A stretch of DNA of 64,000 bases from Candidatus Denitrolinea symbiosum (GCA_017312345.1 BLAA01000001.1:372001-436000), one strand, 5' to 3'. Shown: positions 50,283-60,282, numbered from the stretch's first letter. Made by a program: numbers and translations. Notes: generated by a model not told the origin, from the sequence alone.

Positions 50283-50966
50283 CTATTTTCGGACTTCCAC
50301 CGCGACGGTCATGCCGGTGCCGAAGGGGACGTTGAGGTCGGTATACATTTGATAGCGGCCTTCGTACGTGCCGGGTTGTTTGGGGGCCACGAGATTGAGC
50401 GAGATCTCGGCAATCGCCCCGGGCGCCACTTCCTGATTTGGATAGCGGATGACGAAAGTGGCGCCGCCAAAATCGGTATTGCCTCCCACGCGGACGAGGC
50501 GGTAACCGGCCGTCCACTTGCAGACGCCGGTATTTTGAATGAGCCAGCCCTTGGCAAACGCCTGGCCGGGCTTGAGGACGGTCCCGTCCTTTGTGCCGAC
50601 GTCGCGGATATAAACCGAGTCGTTGCAGAGCGGACCGGTGGGCGTGGGAAGCGGCGGCAGGAAGAGGGTGGGCGTGGAGACTCCGGGCGGGGCAGGCAGG
50701 GGTTGATTTGTGGCGGTGGTCAGCCCCAGCAGGTCCAGCGTGGGAACGGATACGGTGGGAGCGGAAGTAAAGGTCGGCTGGGGAGTGTCGGTGGGCGCGA
50801 GCGCGGTCTGCACGGCCGAGGTCTGGGTCAACTGGACCACCACCGTCTGCGCGGCCTGGGTGTAGATCAGGGAAGTATCCGCCGTTGGAGCCGGGGTCTG
50901 GGATGAACCGCAGGCGGTCAACGTCAGAAGCAGGATGGCAGCGCCAAGTACAGTCAAAATTCGCAT
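50283..50966 (-). CDS. NBR1-Ig-like lipoprotein, copy 4 of 5
   Basis: A 227-residue lipoprotein (lipobox LTAC). Structure as copy 5: Gln/Thr/Ala helix, long Pro/Thr linker, single Ig-like domain with PLCNDS, WLIQNTGVCKW and PGTYEGRYQM. GGAGGAATC before the ATG at 50966; the longer frame start at 51215 is not used. No transmembrane segment besides the signal. Confidence 0.82.
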   Translation of the reverse strand: MRILTVLGAAILLLTLTACGSSQTPAPTADTSLIYTQAAQTVVVQLTQTSAVQTALAPTDTPQPTFTSAPTVSVPTLDLLGLTTATNQPLPAPPGVSTPTLFLPPLPTPTGPLCNDSVYIRDVGTKDGTVLKPGQAFAKGWLIQNTGVCKWTAGYRLVRVGGNTDFGGATFVIRYPNQEVAPGAIAEISLNLVAPKQPGTYEGRYQMYTDLNVPFGTGMTVAVEVRK

Positions 50967-51043
50967 GATTCCTCCGAAGCAAACAGCAATATCATTATAA
51001 CGCAGTTGGCCTGCCGTTTCCGACAGGCCGCGCGGCGTCAATC

Positions 51044-52303
51044 TCAGGGCGTGGAAGTAGGCGTGGGCGTTTGCGTCTCGGTGACTGTCTCTGTGGCGGT
51101 GGGCGTCGCTGTGAGCGTGGCGGTGGCGCTGGGCGTGAGGGTGACGGTGGGAGTGGAGGTTGGCGTCAGGGTGGGCGGCGGCGGGCCCGGGCGAAGCAGG
51201 CGCGGGCCGATCCACATGGCGAAATCCTTGAAGAACGCGCCGTTGGCGTGGACAGTGAACACGAACACGACATCCTGTCCCTTCAACGGGCTCAGGTCAA
51301 TATCGAGCGAATACCACTGACCCTCGTAGGCTTCGTTCCACTGCCCGAGGTTTTTCAACGCGCCGCCGCCGACCTGGTAATCGAGGCGGAAGACCACGTT
51401 GCAGCCGGCGGAGTTGTAGCGGCAGTTGACGATGGAGCGGAAGCGGTCGCCATCCTTGACGCGGATGGGCGGATAGACGCCCTGGATATAGCCGTTGTTC
51501 GCGTCGCGCGGGACCGTCAACAGTCCCACGCTCCCGGACTGATTCCCGTTTTCGAGCTTCGGGTTGGCCGCCGCGATGGCGTAACCGGCGCCGTCGCCTT
51601 CCACGCCGGGGCAGGGCAGGTAGATCTGTCCGTTATTCCAGTTCGCGTCGCAGAAGTTGGAGGCGAAATCGTAGGCCACGAAATTCTCTCCCGTCACCGC
51701 AATGTCCACCCAGAAGGAGGTGGCGGCCTGCGGCCCGACGCCGAACAGCACGCCCGAGGCGTTTCGCAGTTTAAAGTAGCCGCGGTAACGGCCGTCTTTG
51801 CCGGGCGAGACGAGGTTGACCGGGATGTCCACAGTCTGGCCGGGATTGACGTTGCCGGTCAGCGCGACCGCGACCGGCGCGTCCATCGCATCGCCGCTGA
51901 CGAAGACGAGGGCGTAGTTGCCCGTCCACGAGCAGGTTCCGATGTTGCGGATGCGCCAGACCTTCGTGAAGGGTTCGTTGCGCCCGAGGACCGACCCGTC
52001 GGGATAGGTCATATCCGAGACGAAATCGGCCCAGTCGCAGCGCGTGACCGGCGTGCTGGTCCACACCGGGGGGAGCGGCGAGGAAACCGCAGGCGTACTG
52101 GTGGACAGCGGCGTCGGCGAGGCAATTGCCAGCGTGGGCGCAGACTGGGAGGCCATGGCTTCCAGCGTTTGAGCCGACTGGGTGTATAAAGCGTTCAATG
52201 TGGAGGCGGGATCTGGTCGTTCCGCGCGGGGCAGGTTGCAGGCAGCCTGAACCAGCGCCACCACGGTCAAAGCCAGCGAAAAGGCAAAATAGCGAAACTT
52301 CAT
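51044..52303 (-). CDS. NBR1-Ig-like lipoprotein with extra C-terminal beta domain, copy 3 of 5
   Basis: A 419-residue lipoprotein (signal ending VQAAC). Ig-like domain with RCDWADF and WRIRNIGTCSW (about residues 88-200), then a beta-rich domain (about 205-380) that resembles the C-terminal part of copy 1: both end in a YSLDIDLSPL or TLDVDLSSL strand, and WIGPR or WVAPR. A Thr/Pro tail follows. GGAG lies 8 nt before ATG 52303. The second domain could bind carbohydrate, but this is speculative. Confidence 0.82.
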   Translation of the reverse strand: MKFRYFAFSLALTVVALVQAACNLPRAERPDPASTLNALYTQSAQTLEAMASQSAPTLAIASPTPLSTSTPAVSSPLPPVWTSTPVTRCDWADFVSDMTYPDGSVLGRNEPFTKVWRIRNIGTCSWTGNYALVFVSGDAMDAPVAVALTGNVNPGQTVDIPVNLVSPGKDGRYRGYFKLRNASGVLFGVGPQAATSFWVDIAVTGENFVAYDFASNFCDANWNNGQIYLPCPGVEGDGAGYAIAAANPKLENGNQSGSVGLLTVPRDANNGYIQGVYPPIRVKDGDRFRSIVNCRYNSAGCNVVFRLDYQVGGGALKNLGQWNEAYEGQWYSLDIDLSPLKGQDVVFVFTVHANGAFFKDFAMWIGPRLLRPGPPPPTLTPTSTPTVTLTPSATATLTATPTATETVTETQTPTPTSTP

Positions 52304-52370
52304 CGTTAAATCTCCATGCAAAAAATCTGTCACGGTTTGAGACGAAGCCGACTTATGGAAAGTTCCGTAC

Positions 52371-52404
52371 AAAAAACCGAGCCGGGGAAGGCCTCGGCTC
52401 GGTT
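52371..52404 (-). terminator. Rho-independent terminator after NBR1-Ig copy 2
   Basis: On the minus strand AACCGAGCCG and CGGCTCGGTT pair, followed by TTTT. It lies between copies 2 and 3. Confidence 0.85.
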
Positions 52405-52408
52405 CAGG

Positions 52409-53332
52409 TTACTTGCACTCAAAGGTGAAGTTTACCTTGTCGAACTCAATGTAGGTGGGAAACACCTGCGTGAGACGGATCCACTTGGGGCCCTGCGAGT
52501 CCGCAATATGGAACTTCCATTCGTCCTTGAAGTCTTTGGCGACGGCCCCGTCGATCGCCAGTTTGAACTTGCTGGATTTGAAGCCGTCGCTGTGCTGGAA
52601 TTGGAGAACGACCTCGGGCATCGGGCCGCTGAACGAGACGCGGGCGGTCACGGTGTACCAGTTGTTGGTGTTGCAGCCGGTTCTGGGGTTACGCTCAAGG
52701 TCGTAGGTGACGGCGGTGATGCCGTAGGCGGGCGTCTCGCTGGCAGAGACCACCGCGATCTCGGCCCAGAAGGGAGACTGGTACGCGCCGACGCCAAAGT
52801 TCTTTCCGTCGGGCGTTTGCAGCATCCACTCGCCCTTGTAGGCGCCGGGCGTCTCGGGCGCGGCCAGCCACACGCTCACGTCCGCGCTTTGGCCGGCCGG
52901 AAGGATCTGTGGAAAGTTGTAGTTATACGAGCCGCCCATCAGGTCGCCGTTCCAAAAGACGAGTTTGTAGTTGGTGTTCCAGGCGCAATTACTGGTATTT
53001 TGGATGCGCCACGTCTTCAGAAATTTCTCGCCGGGCTTCAGGATGGTCTTGTCGGGCGGATTTTCCGAAACGAGGCTGGCAGACATGCAGCCGCCAAACG
53101 AACCCGGCGCGGGCGTGAACGTGGACGTGACGGCGGGCGGGACCGAGGGGGCCGCGGGGGGATTCGTCGGCGTCTCGGACGGCCGGATGAGGACCTGGGT
53201 GGGCGCGGCCTGCGCCTGGACCGTCAACGCGACCGCGGTGGCGATGGCCGATTGATTGTCCGCGCCGCCGCACGCGCCGAGCGCGAGACTGGCGATCAAC
53301 AGGATGGAAAACAGGGGAAAGGTTCGCTTCAT
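52409..53332 (-). CDS. NBR1-Ig-like lipoprotein with a different C-terminal domain, copy 2 of 5
   Basis: A 307-residue lipoprotein (lipobox LGAC). Pro/Thr linker, Ig-like domain with GGCMSAS and WRIQNTSNCAW (about residues 80-195), then a separate beta domain beginning ITAVTYDLERN (about 200-307) unlike those of copies 1 and 3. It ends in a terminator (52371-52404). Confidence 0.82.
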   Translation of the reverse strand: MKRTFPLFSILLIASLALGACGGADNQSAIATAVALTVQAQAAPTQVLIRPSETPTNPPAAPSVPPAVTSTFTPAPGSFGGCMSASLVSENPPDKTILKPGEKFLKTWRIQNTSNCAWNTNYKLVFWNGDLMGGSYNYNFPQILPAGQSADVSVWLAAPETPGAYKGEWMLQTPDGKNFGVGAYQSPFWAEIAVVSASETPAYGITAVTYDLERNPRTGCNTNNWYTVTARVSFSGPMPEVVLQFQHSDGFKSSKFKLAIDGAVAKDFKDEWKFHIADSQGPKWIRLTQVFPTYIEFDKVNFTFECK

Positions 53333-53408
53333 TCTTGTCCTTTCGGCATGGTTCCACAGGGAAATGCCAGCCGGATTATAACGCCCGTAAATAAGAAAGG
53401 TTTAAGGG

Positions 53409-53436
53409 AGGCGCCCGGCTGTCTTGCCGGGCGCCT
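53409..53436 (-). terminator. 11-bp hairpin after NBR1-Ig copy 1
   Basis: AGGCGCCCGGC and its exact complement around a 6-nt loop. The T-run is weak (CCCTTAAA), so termination may be partial. Confidence 0.55.
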
Positions 53437-53444
53437 GGGGCAGA

Positions 53445-54578
53445 TTACGGAAGCACGACGCGTGGCGCCACCCACACGGCCCAGTCTTGAGACGCCGGGC
53501 CGTCGGCCAATACCGCCAGGACCAATCGAATACTATGCCCGGCCAGGCTGCTCAGGTCAACGTCCAGCGTCATCAGGTTTCCATTGCAATTCTTGGTCCA
53601 AGTACCCAGCGGATGAAGGGAGCCGCCCTCTTTATAGTTGAGCTGGAATTTCACTTTTCCCGCCCCGCAAGTACCGTCGGCCTTCGCCAGGAAGCCGATC
53701 TTGGCGCGGAAACGCTCGCCGGCCACAATGGTATAGGCGGGATACTCGCCCGAGATGACGCCGTCATTAATCCGTTTAGGATGCGTCTCAAGGATCTTGG
53801 CCGGGGAGGAGCCGTCCTCCAGTAAAGAACCACTGCGATACATGACGAACCCGTTAGGATCAGAATCTGGTCCGCCAAAGGTCAGGATTGTTCCGCCGCC
53901 ACCGCCACCGCCGCCTATCCATTCCGCGTCGGGGGCGCGCGTGTACAGGTCAAAGCCGCTGCTGAGTACAGCCACCTTGACGTCGGCATAGAATTGCGTG
54001 AAGGTCACACCGCTGGGGTTGCGGAGTTTCCAATAGCCTTTATACGAGCCGTTGACGGCCGGGGAGACGAGGTTGACGGAAAGATCCACCGTCTGGCCGG
54101 GGTTGACGTTGCTCGTGAGCGCCTGCGCGCTGGGACCGCTCATCTGATCGCCGTGATCGAAGACGATCGTATAGGAGGGAGTCCACGAGCAGGTTCCGAC
54201 GTTCTTCAAACGCCAGGTCTTGACGAACGCGGTGTTGGGCGCGAAGACAGTCCCGTCTGGCACGGTGACGTCTGTGACAAATGCAGCCGCGTCGCAGATC
54301 TGCGTGGGGGTGGGAGGCAGGGTGGGAGGCGGGGCGATGGTGGGCGGAGGCGGGGCGATGGTCGGAAGGCTGGTATTGGTGGGCGGCGGGAGGCTGCCGG
54401 CGCTGGTGGGGGCGCTCTGCGTCTGCGCGACCTGGGTGAGTTGCGCGGCCACCGTCAGGGCGGCGGCGGTGAAGGCCGCGTTCGGCTCGGCAGATGGGGC
54501 GGCCTGGGGCAGGTTACAGGCCAGGGCGGCCACGACCAGGACCGCGAGGGCCAATGATAAACGATTGCTTCTCCTCAT
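53445..54578 (-). CDS. NBR1-Ig-like lipoprotein with extra C-terminal beta domain, copy 1 of 5
   Basis: A 377-residue lipoprotein (signal ending ALAC). Ala/Gln helix, Pro/Thr linker, Ig-like domain with QICDAAAF and WRLKNVGTCSW (about residues 92-205), a Gly-run hinge (GGGGGGGG), and a beta domain (about 215-377) related to copy 3. GGAG lies 8 nt before ATG 54578; the frame from 54650 is longer but has no Shine-Dalgarno. First in transcription order of the five. Confidence 0.82.
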   Translation of the reverse strand: MRRSNRLSLALAVLVVAALACNLPQAAPSAEPNAAFTAAALTVAAQLTQVAQTQSAPTSAGSLPPPTNTSLPTIAPPPPTIAPPPTLPPTPTQICDAAAFVTDVTVPDGTVFAPNTAFVKTWRLKNVGTCSWTPSYTIVFDHGDQMSGPSAQALTSNVNPGQTVDLSVNLVSPAVNGSYKGYWKLRNPSGVTFTQFYADVKVAVLSSGFDLYTRAPDAEWIGGGGGGGGTILTFGGPDSDPNGFVMYRSGSLLEDGSSPAKILETHPKRINDGVISGEYPAYTIVAGERFRAKIGFLAKADGTCGAGKVKFQLNYKEGGSLHPLGTWTKNCNGNLMTLDVDLSSLAGHSIRLVLAVLADGPASQDWAVWVAPRVVLP

Positions 54579-54671
54579 GTTGTTTTCTCCTTTGTAGATA
54601 TAACTGCATTTTACCTGAATCGGTTCCGCCGTCTCTCCCGCTTTTGTCATGCCGCGCGGCGGGGCGGAATC

Positions 54672-54704
54672 AAAAGACGGGAAGCCGCGCCCGGCTTCCC
54701 GTCT
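54672..54704 (-). terminator. Terminator of the nucleoside ABC operon
   Basis: AGACGGGAAGCCG and its exact 13-bp complement around CGCC, followed by TTTT on the minus strand. Confidence 0.85.
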
Positions 54705-54722
54705 CGGAGGATGCGAGGCGGG

Positions 54723-55982
54723 TTATTGCTTCTCGTAAGGCTCGCCGTCGGCCGCGGGCGGGATGGCGCGCCCAACCACCCCGGTCAGGACGATCATCGT
54801 CACGATATAGGGCGCCATTCCCAGGAAGGAGGAGGGAATGGGGACGGAGAGAATCTGCATCTTGACCTGGAGGGAATCGGCGAACCCGAAAATGAGCGAG
54901 GAGGCGAATGCGCCGAAGGGATTCCAGTTCCCGAAGATCATGGCCGCCAGGCCGATGAAGCCCTTGCCGGCCGTCATGGCTTCGTCGAAGCGGCCGACCG
55001 AGCCGAGGGTGAAGTAGACGCCGCCGAGGCCGGCGATCAGCCCGCCGATGATGACGTTGACGTAGCGGACGAGGTAGACGTTGACGCCGAGCGTGTCCGC
55101 GGCTTTGGGATGTTCGCCCACGGCGCGCGTCCGCAGGCCCCAGGGGGTGTAGTAGAGGACGACGTGCATCACAACGACGATCAGGATCATCAGGTAGACG
55201 ACCAGATTGTTCTCGAAAAAGATCGGGCCCAGGATGGGGATCTTCGACAGCAGCGGGATTTGGATAATGGGGAACGTGCCGGAATCGTTGAGCAGGATGC
55301 TCTGGTGTTGCAGGTATTTCGAGGAGATGAAGGAGGTGGCCCCGGTGGCGAAGATGTTAATGGCGACGCCGCTCACGATCTGGTCCACTTTGAAGCGGAT
55401 GCTGAGGAGGGCGTGGAAGGCCGCCACCGCGCCGCCGGCCAAAACGCCGAACAGGAGGCCGGCGAACAAACTATGGGTCAATGTGGCCGCGACGACAGAA
55501 ACCTGGGCAGAGATGAGCATGATGCCTTCGATGCCGATGTTCACCACCGCGGCGCGCTCGCTGATCACGCCGCACAGCGCGGCCAGCGCGATGGGCGTGG
55601 CGCGCACCAGCGAACTGCTCAACATTCCGATGAGGCTGAGCGATTTGCCGCGCGTGGCCCAGATGAGGAAGGCTGCCACAAACGCGAAGGCCACGATCCC
55701 AAATAGCGCCCCAGACGAGCGCACGCCGCGCGCCATTTGGAACGCCCCGAGGAAGACAACGATAAAACATAACAGGTACAGGCTGGCCTGCACCGGCACG
55801 ACCAGGTCGGGGATGAGCAGCGCCGCGGAACTGGCCAGGTTCATGCCGAATTTTGCCGTCTGGCCGGGCTCGGCCTCGCGCGCAAACAGCAGGAACATGA
55901 GCAGGCCAAGCGCGATCAGGACCGAGCCGATAATGAGGCGGCTGCGCCGCGCCTTGCTGGTGGGAATGGATTGAACAGCCAT
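54723..55982 (-). CDS. ABC transporter permease, nucleoside (BMP-type) system, subunit 2
   Basis: A 419-residue polytopic permease of the BPD_transp_2 family (YufQ-type). It has about ten helices; the conserved NIGIEGIMLISAQVS and GALFGIVAFAFVAAF regions are typical. With the next gene it makes the channel of a BMP-type nucleoside importer. It starts 8 nt after the first permease ends, and ends in a strong terminator. Confidence 0.92.
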   Translation of the reverse strand: MAVQSIPTSKARRSRLIIGSVLIALGLLMFLLFAREAEPGQTAKFGMNLASSAALLIPDLVVPVQASLYLLCFIVVFLGAFQMARGVRSSGALFGIVAFAFVAAFLIWATRGKSLSLIGMLSSSLVRATPIALAALCGVISERAAVVNIGIEGIMLISAQVSVVAATLTHSLFAGLLFGVLAGGAVAAFHALLSIRFKVDQIVSGVAINIFATGATSFISSKYLQHQSILLNDSGTFPIIQIPLLSKIPILGPIFFENNLVVYLMILIVVVMHVVLYYTPWGLRTRAVGEHPKAADTLGVNVYLVRYVNVIIGGLIAGLGGVYFTLGSVGRFDEAMTAGKGFIGLAAMIFGNWNPFGAFASSLIFGFADSLQVKMQILSVPIPSSFLGMAPYIVTMIVLTGVVGRAIPPAADGEPYEKQ

Positions 55983-55989
55983 AGCGCCT

Positions 55990-57252
55990 CTACTTGCCCC
56001 AGCCGCTGGTCAACACCGGTCTGTCGGTCGTCTGCACACGGATGCGGTACAGCCAGCGGATGATAGCCGGAGCGGCCACGAAGATGATGACCAGGCCCTG
56101 GATGATGGTGATGATGTCGATCGGGATGCCCGCCAGCGACTGCATACGCGTCGCGCCGCTCCGCAGGAACCCGAACAGGAGGGCGGCCAGCGTCACTCCC
56201 AGCGGATGGCTCTTTCCGAGCAGCGCCAGCGCGATGGCGTCGAAGCCGAAGCCTGCAGAGAAGCCCTGCCCCACCCAATGGTCCACGCCCAACACCTGCG
56301 CCGAGCCGGCCAGTCCGGCCAGCGCGCCGCTGAGGGTCATCACAAGGACGAAGTTGCGGACGACGCTCATGCCGGCGTACTTCGAGCCGTCGGGGTTGGC
56401 GCCAACGGCCCGTACCTCGAATCCGAGCGTGGTTTTGAACAGGAACCAGTAAACCAGCCAGGCCGCCAAAAGCGCCAGGATGAATCCCCAGTTGAAACGC
56501 AGCGGGTCGGCGAAGAAGCGGGGAAGTTCCGCGGTCGGCTGAACGTTCGGCGTGACCGGGCGGAAGCCGGAGGCCTTCATCGGGCCGGTCAGCAGCCAGT
56601 CGCTCAGGCGGAACGCGATCCAGTTCATCATGATGGTGTTTACCACTTCATGCGCGCCGAATTTGGCCTTGAGGTAACCGGGGATGGCTCCCCAGGCCGC
56701 GCCCGCCGCCGCGCCGCCCAGGATCGCCAGGGGCAGGTGGATGTAGGCCGGCAGGCCGGTGATGCTGTATCCCACATAGGCCGCGCCCAGCGCGCCGATG
56801 AAGATCTGTCCCTCCGCGCCGATGTTAAACAACCCGCAGCGGAAGCCCAGCGCCACGGCCAGCCCCGCGAAAATGTAGGGGGTGGCGGTCACGAGGCTTT
56901 CGGTGAACGGGTAAATGGATTTCATCAAGGCGGCATTGTCGCCGGTGGACCAGTAGATTTTGAAGCCCTCAACCATCTCGCGCGGGCTTCCAATTGAACC
57001 GTAGAACAACGCGCCGTAGGCGGTGGCGACGGCCGTCCAGATGGATTTGAACGCGGCGAGAGGATCCGCTGAAAAATTTCCGAAGGCCGCGGCCACGCCT
57101 GAATCGGTGGCGGCGATGACGATGCCGCCGATCACCAGGCCGGTGAAGACCGCCAGCACAGGCGTCAAAACGGTTTGCGCCCTGGAAGCGGCGGCCGCGT
57201 CTTGTGTTTTTTTGGATGTTTCCGTTTTCCTGGTTTCTTTTTGGGCAGACAC
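55990..57252 (-). CDS. ABC transporter permease, nucleoside (BMP-type) system, subunit 1
   Basis: A 420-residue permease of the YufP type. The conserved NIGAEGQIFIGALGAAYVG in the first half and GFDAIALALLGKSHPLGVTLAALLFG in the second half mark the family. It follows the ATPase gene by 11 nt, so the three genes form one unit. Confidence 0.92.
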   Translation of the reverse strand: MSAQKETRKTETSKKTQDAAAASRAQTVLTPVLAVFTGLVIGGIVIAATDSGVAAAFGNFSADPLAAFKSIWTAVATAYGALFYGSIGSPREMVEGFKIYWSTGDNAALMKSIYPFTESLVTATPYIFAGLAVALGFRCGLFNIGAEGQIFIGALGAAYVGYSITGLPAYIHLPLAILGGAAAGAAWGAIPGYLKAKFGAHEVVNTIMMNWIAFRLSDWLLTGPMKASGFRPVTPNVQPTAELPRFFADPLRFNWGFILALLAAWLVYWFLFKTTLGFEVRAVGANPDGSKYAGMSVVRNFVLVMTLSGALAGLAGSAQVLGVDHWVGQGFSAGFGFDAIALALLGKSHPLGVTLAALLFGFLRSGATRMQSLAGIPIDIITIIQGLVIIFVAAPAIIRWLYRIRVQTTDRPVLTSGWGK

Positions 57253-57263
57253 TGTATCGTCTC

Positions 57264-58829
57264 CTAAAATACGCGTTCCACTTCGCCTGACCTGGCAGGG
57301 GCAGACTTGAGCGCCTCGTCAGGATGGATGCCGGCCATCAGCAGGCCGATGTATTCCCGACTCGCCTGCCCGGACGGGACAATGGCCACGATCTGGCCGC
57401 GGTACATCACCGCGATCCGGTCGGAGAGGGCGAGGATCTCGTCCAGTTCCGAGGAGACCAACAGGACGGCCGTCCCCTCGTCGCGTTTCTCGACGATGCG
57501 GCTGTGAATGTACTCGATGGAGCCAACGTCCAGCCCGCGCGTAGGCTGCGAAGCGATCAACAATTTGATGGGCCGCGAGAATTCGCGCGCCACGATCACC
57601 TTTTGCTGGTTGCCTCCCGAAAGGCTGGAGACGGGGACGAAAATGCTCGGCGTGCGAACGTCGTACTGCTCCACCAGTTTCTCGGCGTTCTCGTAAATTT
57701 TCTTCTCTTGCAGCGCCACGCCGCGCGCGAACGGCGGCTGGTAATACGTGCATAACATCATGTTATCGTAGATCGGGAAGGAAAGGATCAAGCCGTGCTT
57801 CTGGCGGTCTTCCGGGATGTGCGCCACGCCTCTTTCCAGGATGTTGCGCGGGGCAGAGCGTTTCACCGGCGCGTCCAGGATGCGGATCTCGCCCTGCAAA
57901 AACGGCAGGAGCCCGGTCAACGCGTAGACCAGCTGCGTCTGGCCGTTGCCCTGCACACCGGCGATCCCCAGGACCTCGCCCATTTTCACGTCGAACGAGA
58001 CCCCGTGGACGACTTCGTGACCGCGTTCATCCGCCACGTACAGGTCCCGGACTTCCAGCGCGGGATCGGTGGGCTTGGCGGCTTTCTTCGGCACGACGAG
58101 GGTGACGTCGCGTCCGACCATCATGGAGGCCAGTTTCTCCGCGCTGACCTCGCCCGGCGTCACCGTGCCGACGGTCTGTCCGTTCCTCAGCACCGTGATG
58201 CGGTTCGCCAGCGCCATCACTTCCTTGAGTTTATGGGTGATGAAAATAATGGACTTGCCTTTTTCCACCAGCGAACGCAGGACTTTGAATAATCCCTCCA
58301 CTTCCTGCGGCGTCAACACGGCCGTCGGCTCATCGAGGATGAGGATGTCCGCCTGGCGATAAAGGACTTTGATAATTTCGACGCGCTGCTGTATGCCGAC
58401 GGGAAGGTCCTTGATATAGGCATCGGGATCCACTTCCAGGCCGTAGAGTTGCGAGATCTCGCGAATGCGCTCCGCCACCTTGGCACGGTCCAGAAACATG
58501 CCGTTCTTTGTTTCCTCCACCCCCAGCATGACGTTTTCGGTCACCGTCATCACCGGCACGAGCATGAAGTGCTGATGCACCATCCCAATGCCGCGCGCGA
58601 TGGCGTCGTTGGGACCGGCGATGTCGGCGGCGTTGCCGCGCACAATGATTTCGCCCGAATCGGGTTTATAGAGTCCGTACAAAATATTCATCAGCGTGGT
58701 TTTACCCGCGCCGTTTTCCCCCAACAGGCAATGGATCTCGCCTTCCATCAAGTCTACATTAACGTGATCGTTTGCCAGCACGCCGGGGAAGGCTTTGGTA
58801 ATATCCCGCAGTTCCAAAACTGGAGGCAT
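57264..58829 (-). CDS. ABC transporter ATP-binding protein, nucleoside (BMP-type) system, two ATPase domains
   Basis: A 521-residue tandem ATPase as in YufO/RbsA. First half: Walker [12 protein letters not shown], Walker [12 protein letters not shown]. Second half: [16 protein letters not shown] in the Walker A position, signature [15 protein letters not shown] and [12 protein letters not shown]. The second Walker A lacks the usual GK(S/T), as is common in this family. It powers the two permeases downstream. Confidence 0.95.
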   Translation of the reverse strand: MPPVLELRDITKAFPGVLANDHVNVDLMEGEIHCLLGENGAGKTTLMNILYGLYKPDSGEIIVRGNAADIAGPNDAIARGIGMVHQHFMLVPVMTVTENVMLGVEETKNGMFLDRAKVAERIREISQLYGLEVDPDAYIKDLPVGIQQRVEIIKVLYRQADILILDEPTAVLTPQEVEGLFKVLRSLVEKGKSIIFITHKLKEVMALANRITVLRNGQTVGTVTPGEVSAEKLASMMVGRDVTLVVPKKAAKPTDPALEVRDLYVADERGHEVVHGVSFDVKMGEVLGIAGVQGNGQTQLVYALTGLLPFLQGEIRILDAPVKRSAPRNILERGVAHIPEDRQKHGLILSFPIYDNMMLCTYYQPPFARGVALQEKKIYENAEKLVEQYDVRTPSIFVPVSSLSGGNQQKVIVAREFSRPIKLLIASQPTRGLDVGSIEYIHSRIVEKRDEGTAVLLVSSELDEILALSDRIAVMYRGQIVAIVPSGQASREYIGLLMAGIHPDEALKSAPARSGEVERVF

Positions 58830-58912
58830 GGAATTCTCCTCTAAAATTCTACGCGCGCTCCTGGCGTCTCCTCCTGCCGCAAAACGGTTTTTGCGAGGCG
58901 GGAGACCGCGTC

Positions 58913-58945
58913 AAAAAAGAGGCCGGGGGATCTCCCCCGGCCTCT
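58913..58945 (-). terminator. Strong terminator between binding protein and ATPase genes
   Basis: AGAGGCCGGGGG and its exact complement around a 4-nt loop, followed by TTTTTT on the minus strand. It would limit read-through from the abundant binding protein to the membrane components. Confidence 0.88.
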
Positions 58946-58958
58946 CAGATCGAACGAA

Positions 58959-60113
58959 CTACTTGCCCAGCACGCCGTCCACGGTCAGCGAGCCGTCAAT
59001 CAGCGCCTTCTTGATGGCGTCGAGTTCGGCTTTCAGTTCCGCGGAAACTTTGCTGTCGAGATCATGGAAGGGAGCCAGATCCACGCCGCCGTCAACGATG
59101 GTGTAGACCTTGACGCCGCCGGTGAACGTTCCGTCCATAACATCTTTGATGGTGTTGAACACGGCCACGTCGATCTTCTTGATCACGGAGCTCAGGATGA
59201 CGTCCTTGTACTGGGGAACGGTCTCGTACCAGTCGGCATCCACGCCGATGATCATGCAGGCGCCGGTCTCTTTGCAGTAGGCTGCGGAACCCTGTCCAAC
59301 GGGGCCAGCCACAGGCAGGATGATGTCGGCGCCTTCCTGCACGAAGGACTCGGCCTGGGCGCGGCCGTCGTCGAGCGAGTCAAAGTTGTTGACGAAAGAG
59401 CCTTCGCCCTTGGCGTCGTTCCAGCCCAGCACTTCCACGTTCGCGCCCTTCTGCTGGTTGTAGTATTTCACGCCGGCTTCGAAGCCCTTCATGAAGATCG
59501 TCACGGTCGGGAGCGGGAGGCCGCCGAAAGTGGCGACTTTGCCGGTCTGGGTCATGCCCGCGGCGAGATAGCCAGCCATGAAGGCGGCCTGGTCGGTCTG
59601 GAACATCAGACCGCGCACGTTCGGCAGGTCCTGGTCGGTACCGCATTCAACGCCAACTTTCGCGCCGGGCCAGCAGTCCGGGAAGGAGTAGTCCACAATG
59701 GCGAACTTCTGGTCGGGGTTGGCGATGGCAGCCTTGGCGGTGTCCACGCCCAGCAGGAAGCCGACGGTCACGATCAGGTTGGTGTCCTCGTCCAGGTATT
59801 GCTGGATGTTCTTGGCGTAGTCGGATTGCTGCTGCGACTCGAGGTATTTGCCCTCGATGCCCAGTTGGGAAACGGCGTCTTGCAGGCCCTTCCAGGCGCT
59901 GCCGTTGAAGGACTTATCGTCCACGCCGCCCATGTCGGTCACTTCGCCGACCTTGAAAGCCGGCTTCGGCGCGTCGGTGGGAGCGGCCGGCGGCTGGGTC
60001 GCCGGGGCGGCCGGCGGCTGGGTTGCCGGGGCGGAGGGTTTCTTCGCGCCGCAGGCGGTCAACGCCAGCGACAGGGCAACCAGGATGGTCACAATCACGT
60101 ACAGTTTCTTCAT
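58959..60113 (-). CDS. BMP-family nucleoside-binding lipoprotein 1
   Basis: A 384-residue lipoprotein (lipobox LTAC) with an Ala/Pro/Gln repeat linker (PATQPPAAPATQPPAAP). The BMP/PnrA fold begins KVGEVTDMGGVDDKSFN and has LIVTVGFLLG, ANPDQKFAIVDY, DQAAFMAGYLAAGM and GWNDAKGEGSF. BMP proteins bind purine nucleosides. GAGGAG precedes the ATG; a promoter TTGCAC-18-TATACT lies at 60233-60262. A strong terminator follows. Confidence 0.93.
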   Translation of the reverse strand: MKKLYVIVTILVALSLALTACGAKKPSAPATQPPAAPATQPPAAPTDAPKPAFKVGEVTDMGGVDDKSFNGSAWKGLQDAVSQLGIEGKYLESQQQSDYAKNIQQYLDEDTNLIVTVGFLLGVDTAKAAIANPDQKFAIVDYSFPDCWPGAKVGVECGTDQDLPNVRGLMFQTDQAAFMAGYLAAGMTQTGKVATFGGLPLPTVTIFMKGFEAGVKYYNQQKGANVEVLGWNDAKGEGSFVNNFDSLDDGRAQAESFVQEGADIILPVAGPVGQGSAAYCKETGACMIIGVDADWYETVPQYKDVILSSVIKKIDVAVFNTIKDVMDGTFTGGVKVYTIVDGGVDLAPFHDLDSKVSAELKAELDAIKKALIDGSLTVDGVLGK

Positions 60114-60232
60114 TTTCTTCTCCTCTCAAATATATGAGAAAGTAATTTAGGGATGACGGGGTCGAATGTTGATGGATCGTGAAGCGATTCACCTCCTTGG
60201 AACATCGAATTGGGCGTCGTTCCCTGCCGGGA

Positions 60233-60262
60233 AGTATACCAGCGCCCCATATAATTGTGCAA
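60233..60262 (-). promoter_or_regulatory. Sigma70-type promoter of BMP lipoprotein 1
   Basis: On the minus strand TTGCAC (60257-60262), 18-bp spacer, TATACT (60233-60238). The 5' UTR of about 110 nt includes a free AAGGAGG near 60190 whose role is unclear. Confidence 0.65.
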
Positions 60263-60282
60263 GTCGGAACATACGCGGCCCA

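Noticed and set aside
59914..60192. 92-residue frame with GTG at the AAGGAGG near 60190
   Set aside because: The Shine-Dalgarno overlaps the GTG with no spacing, and the frame runs through the signal peptide of BMP 1 in another frame.
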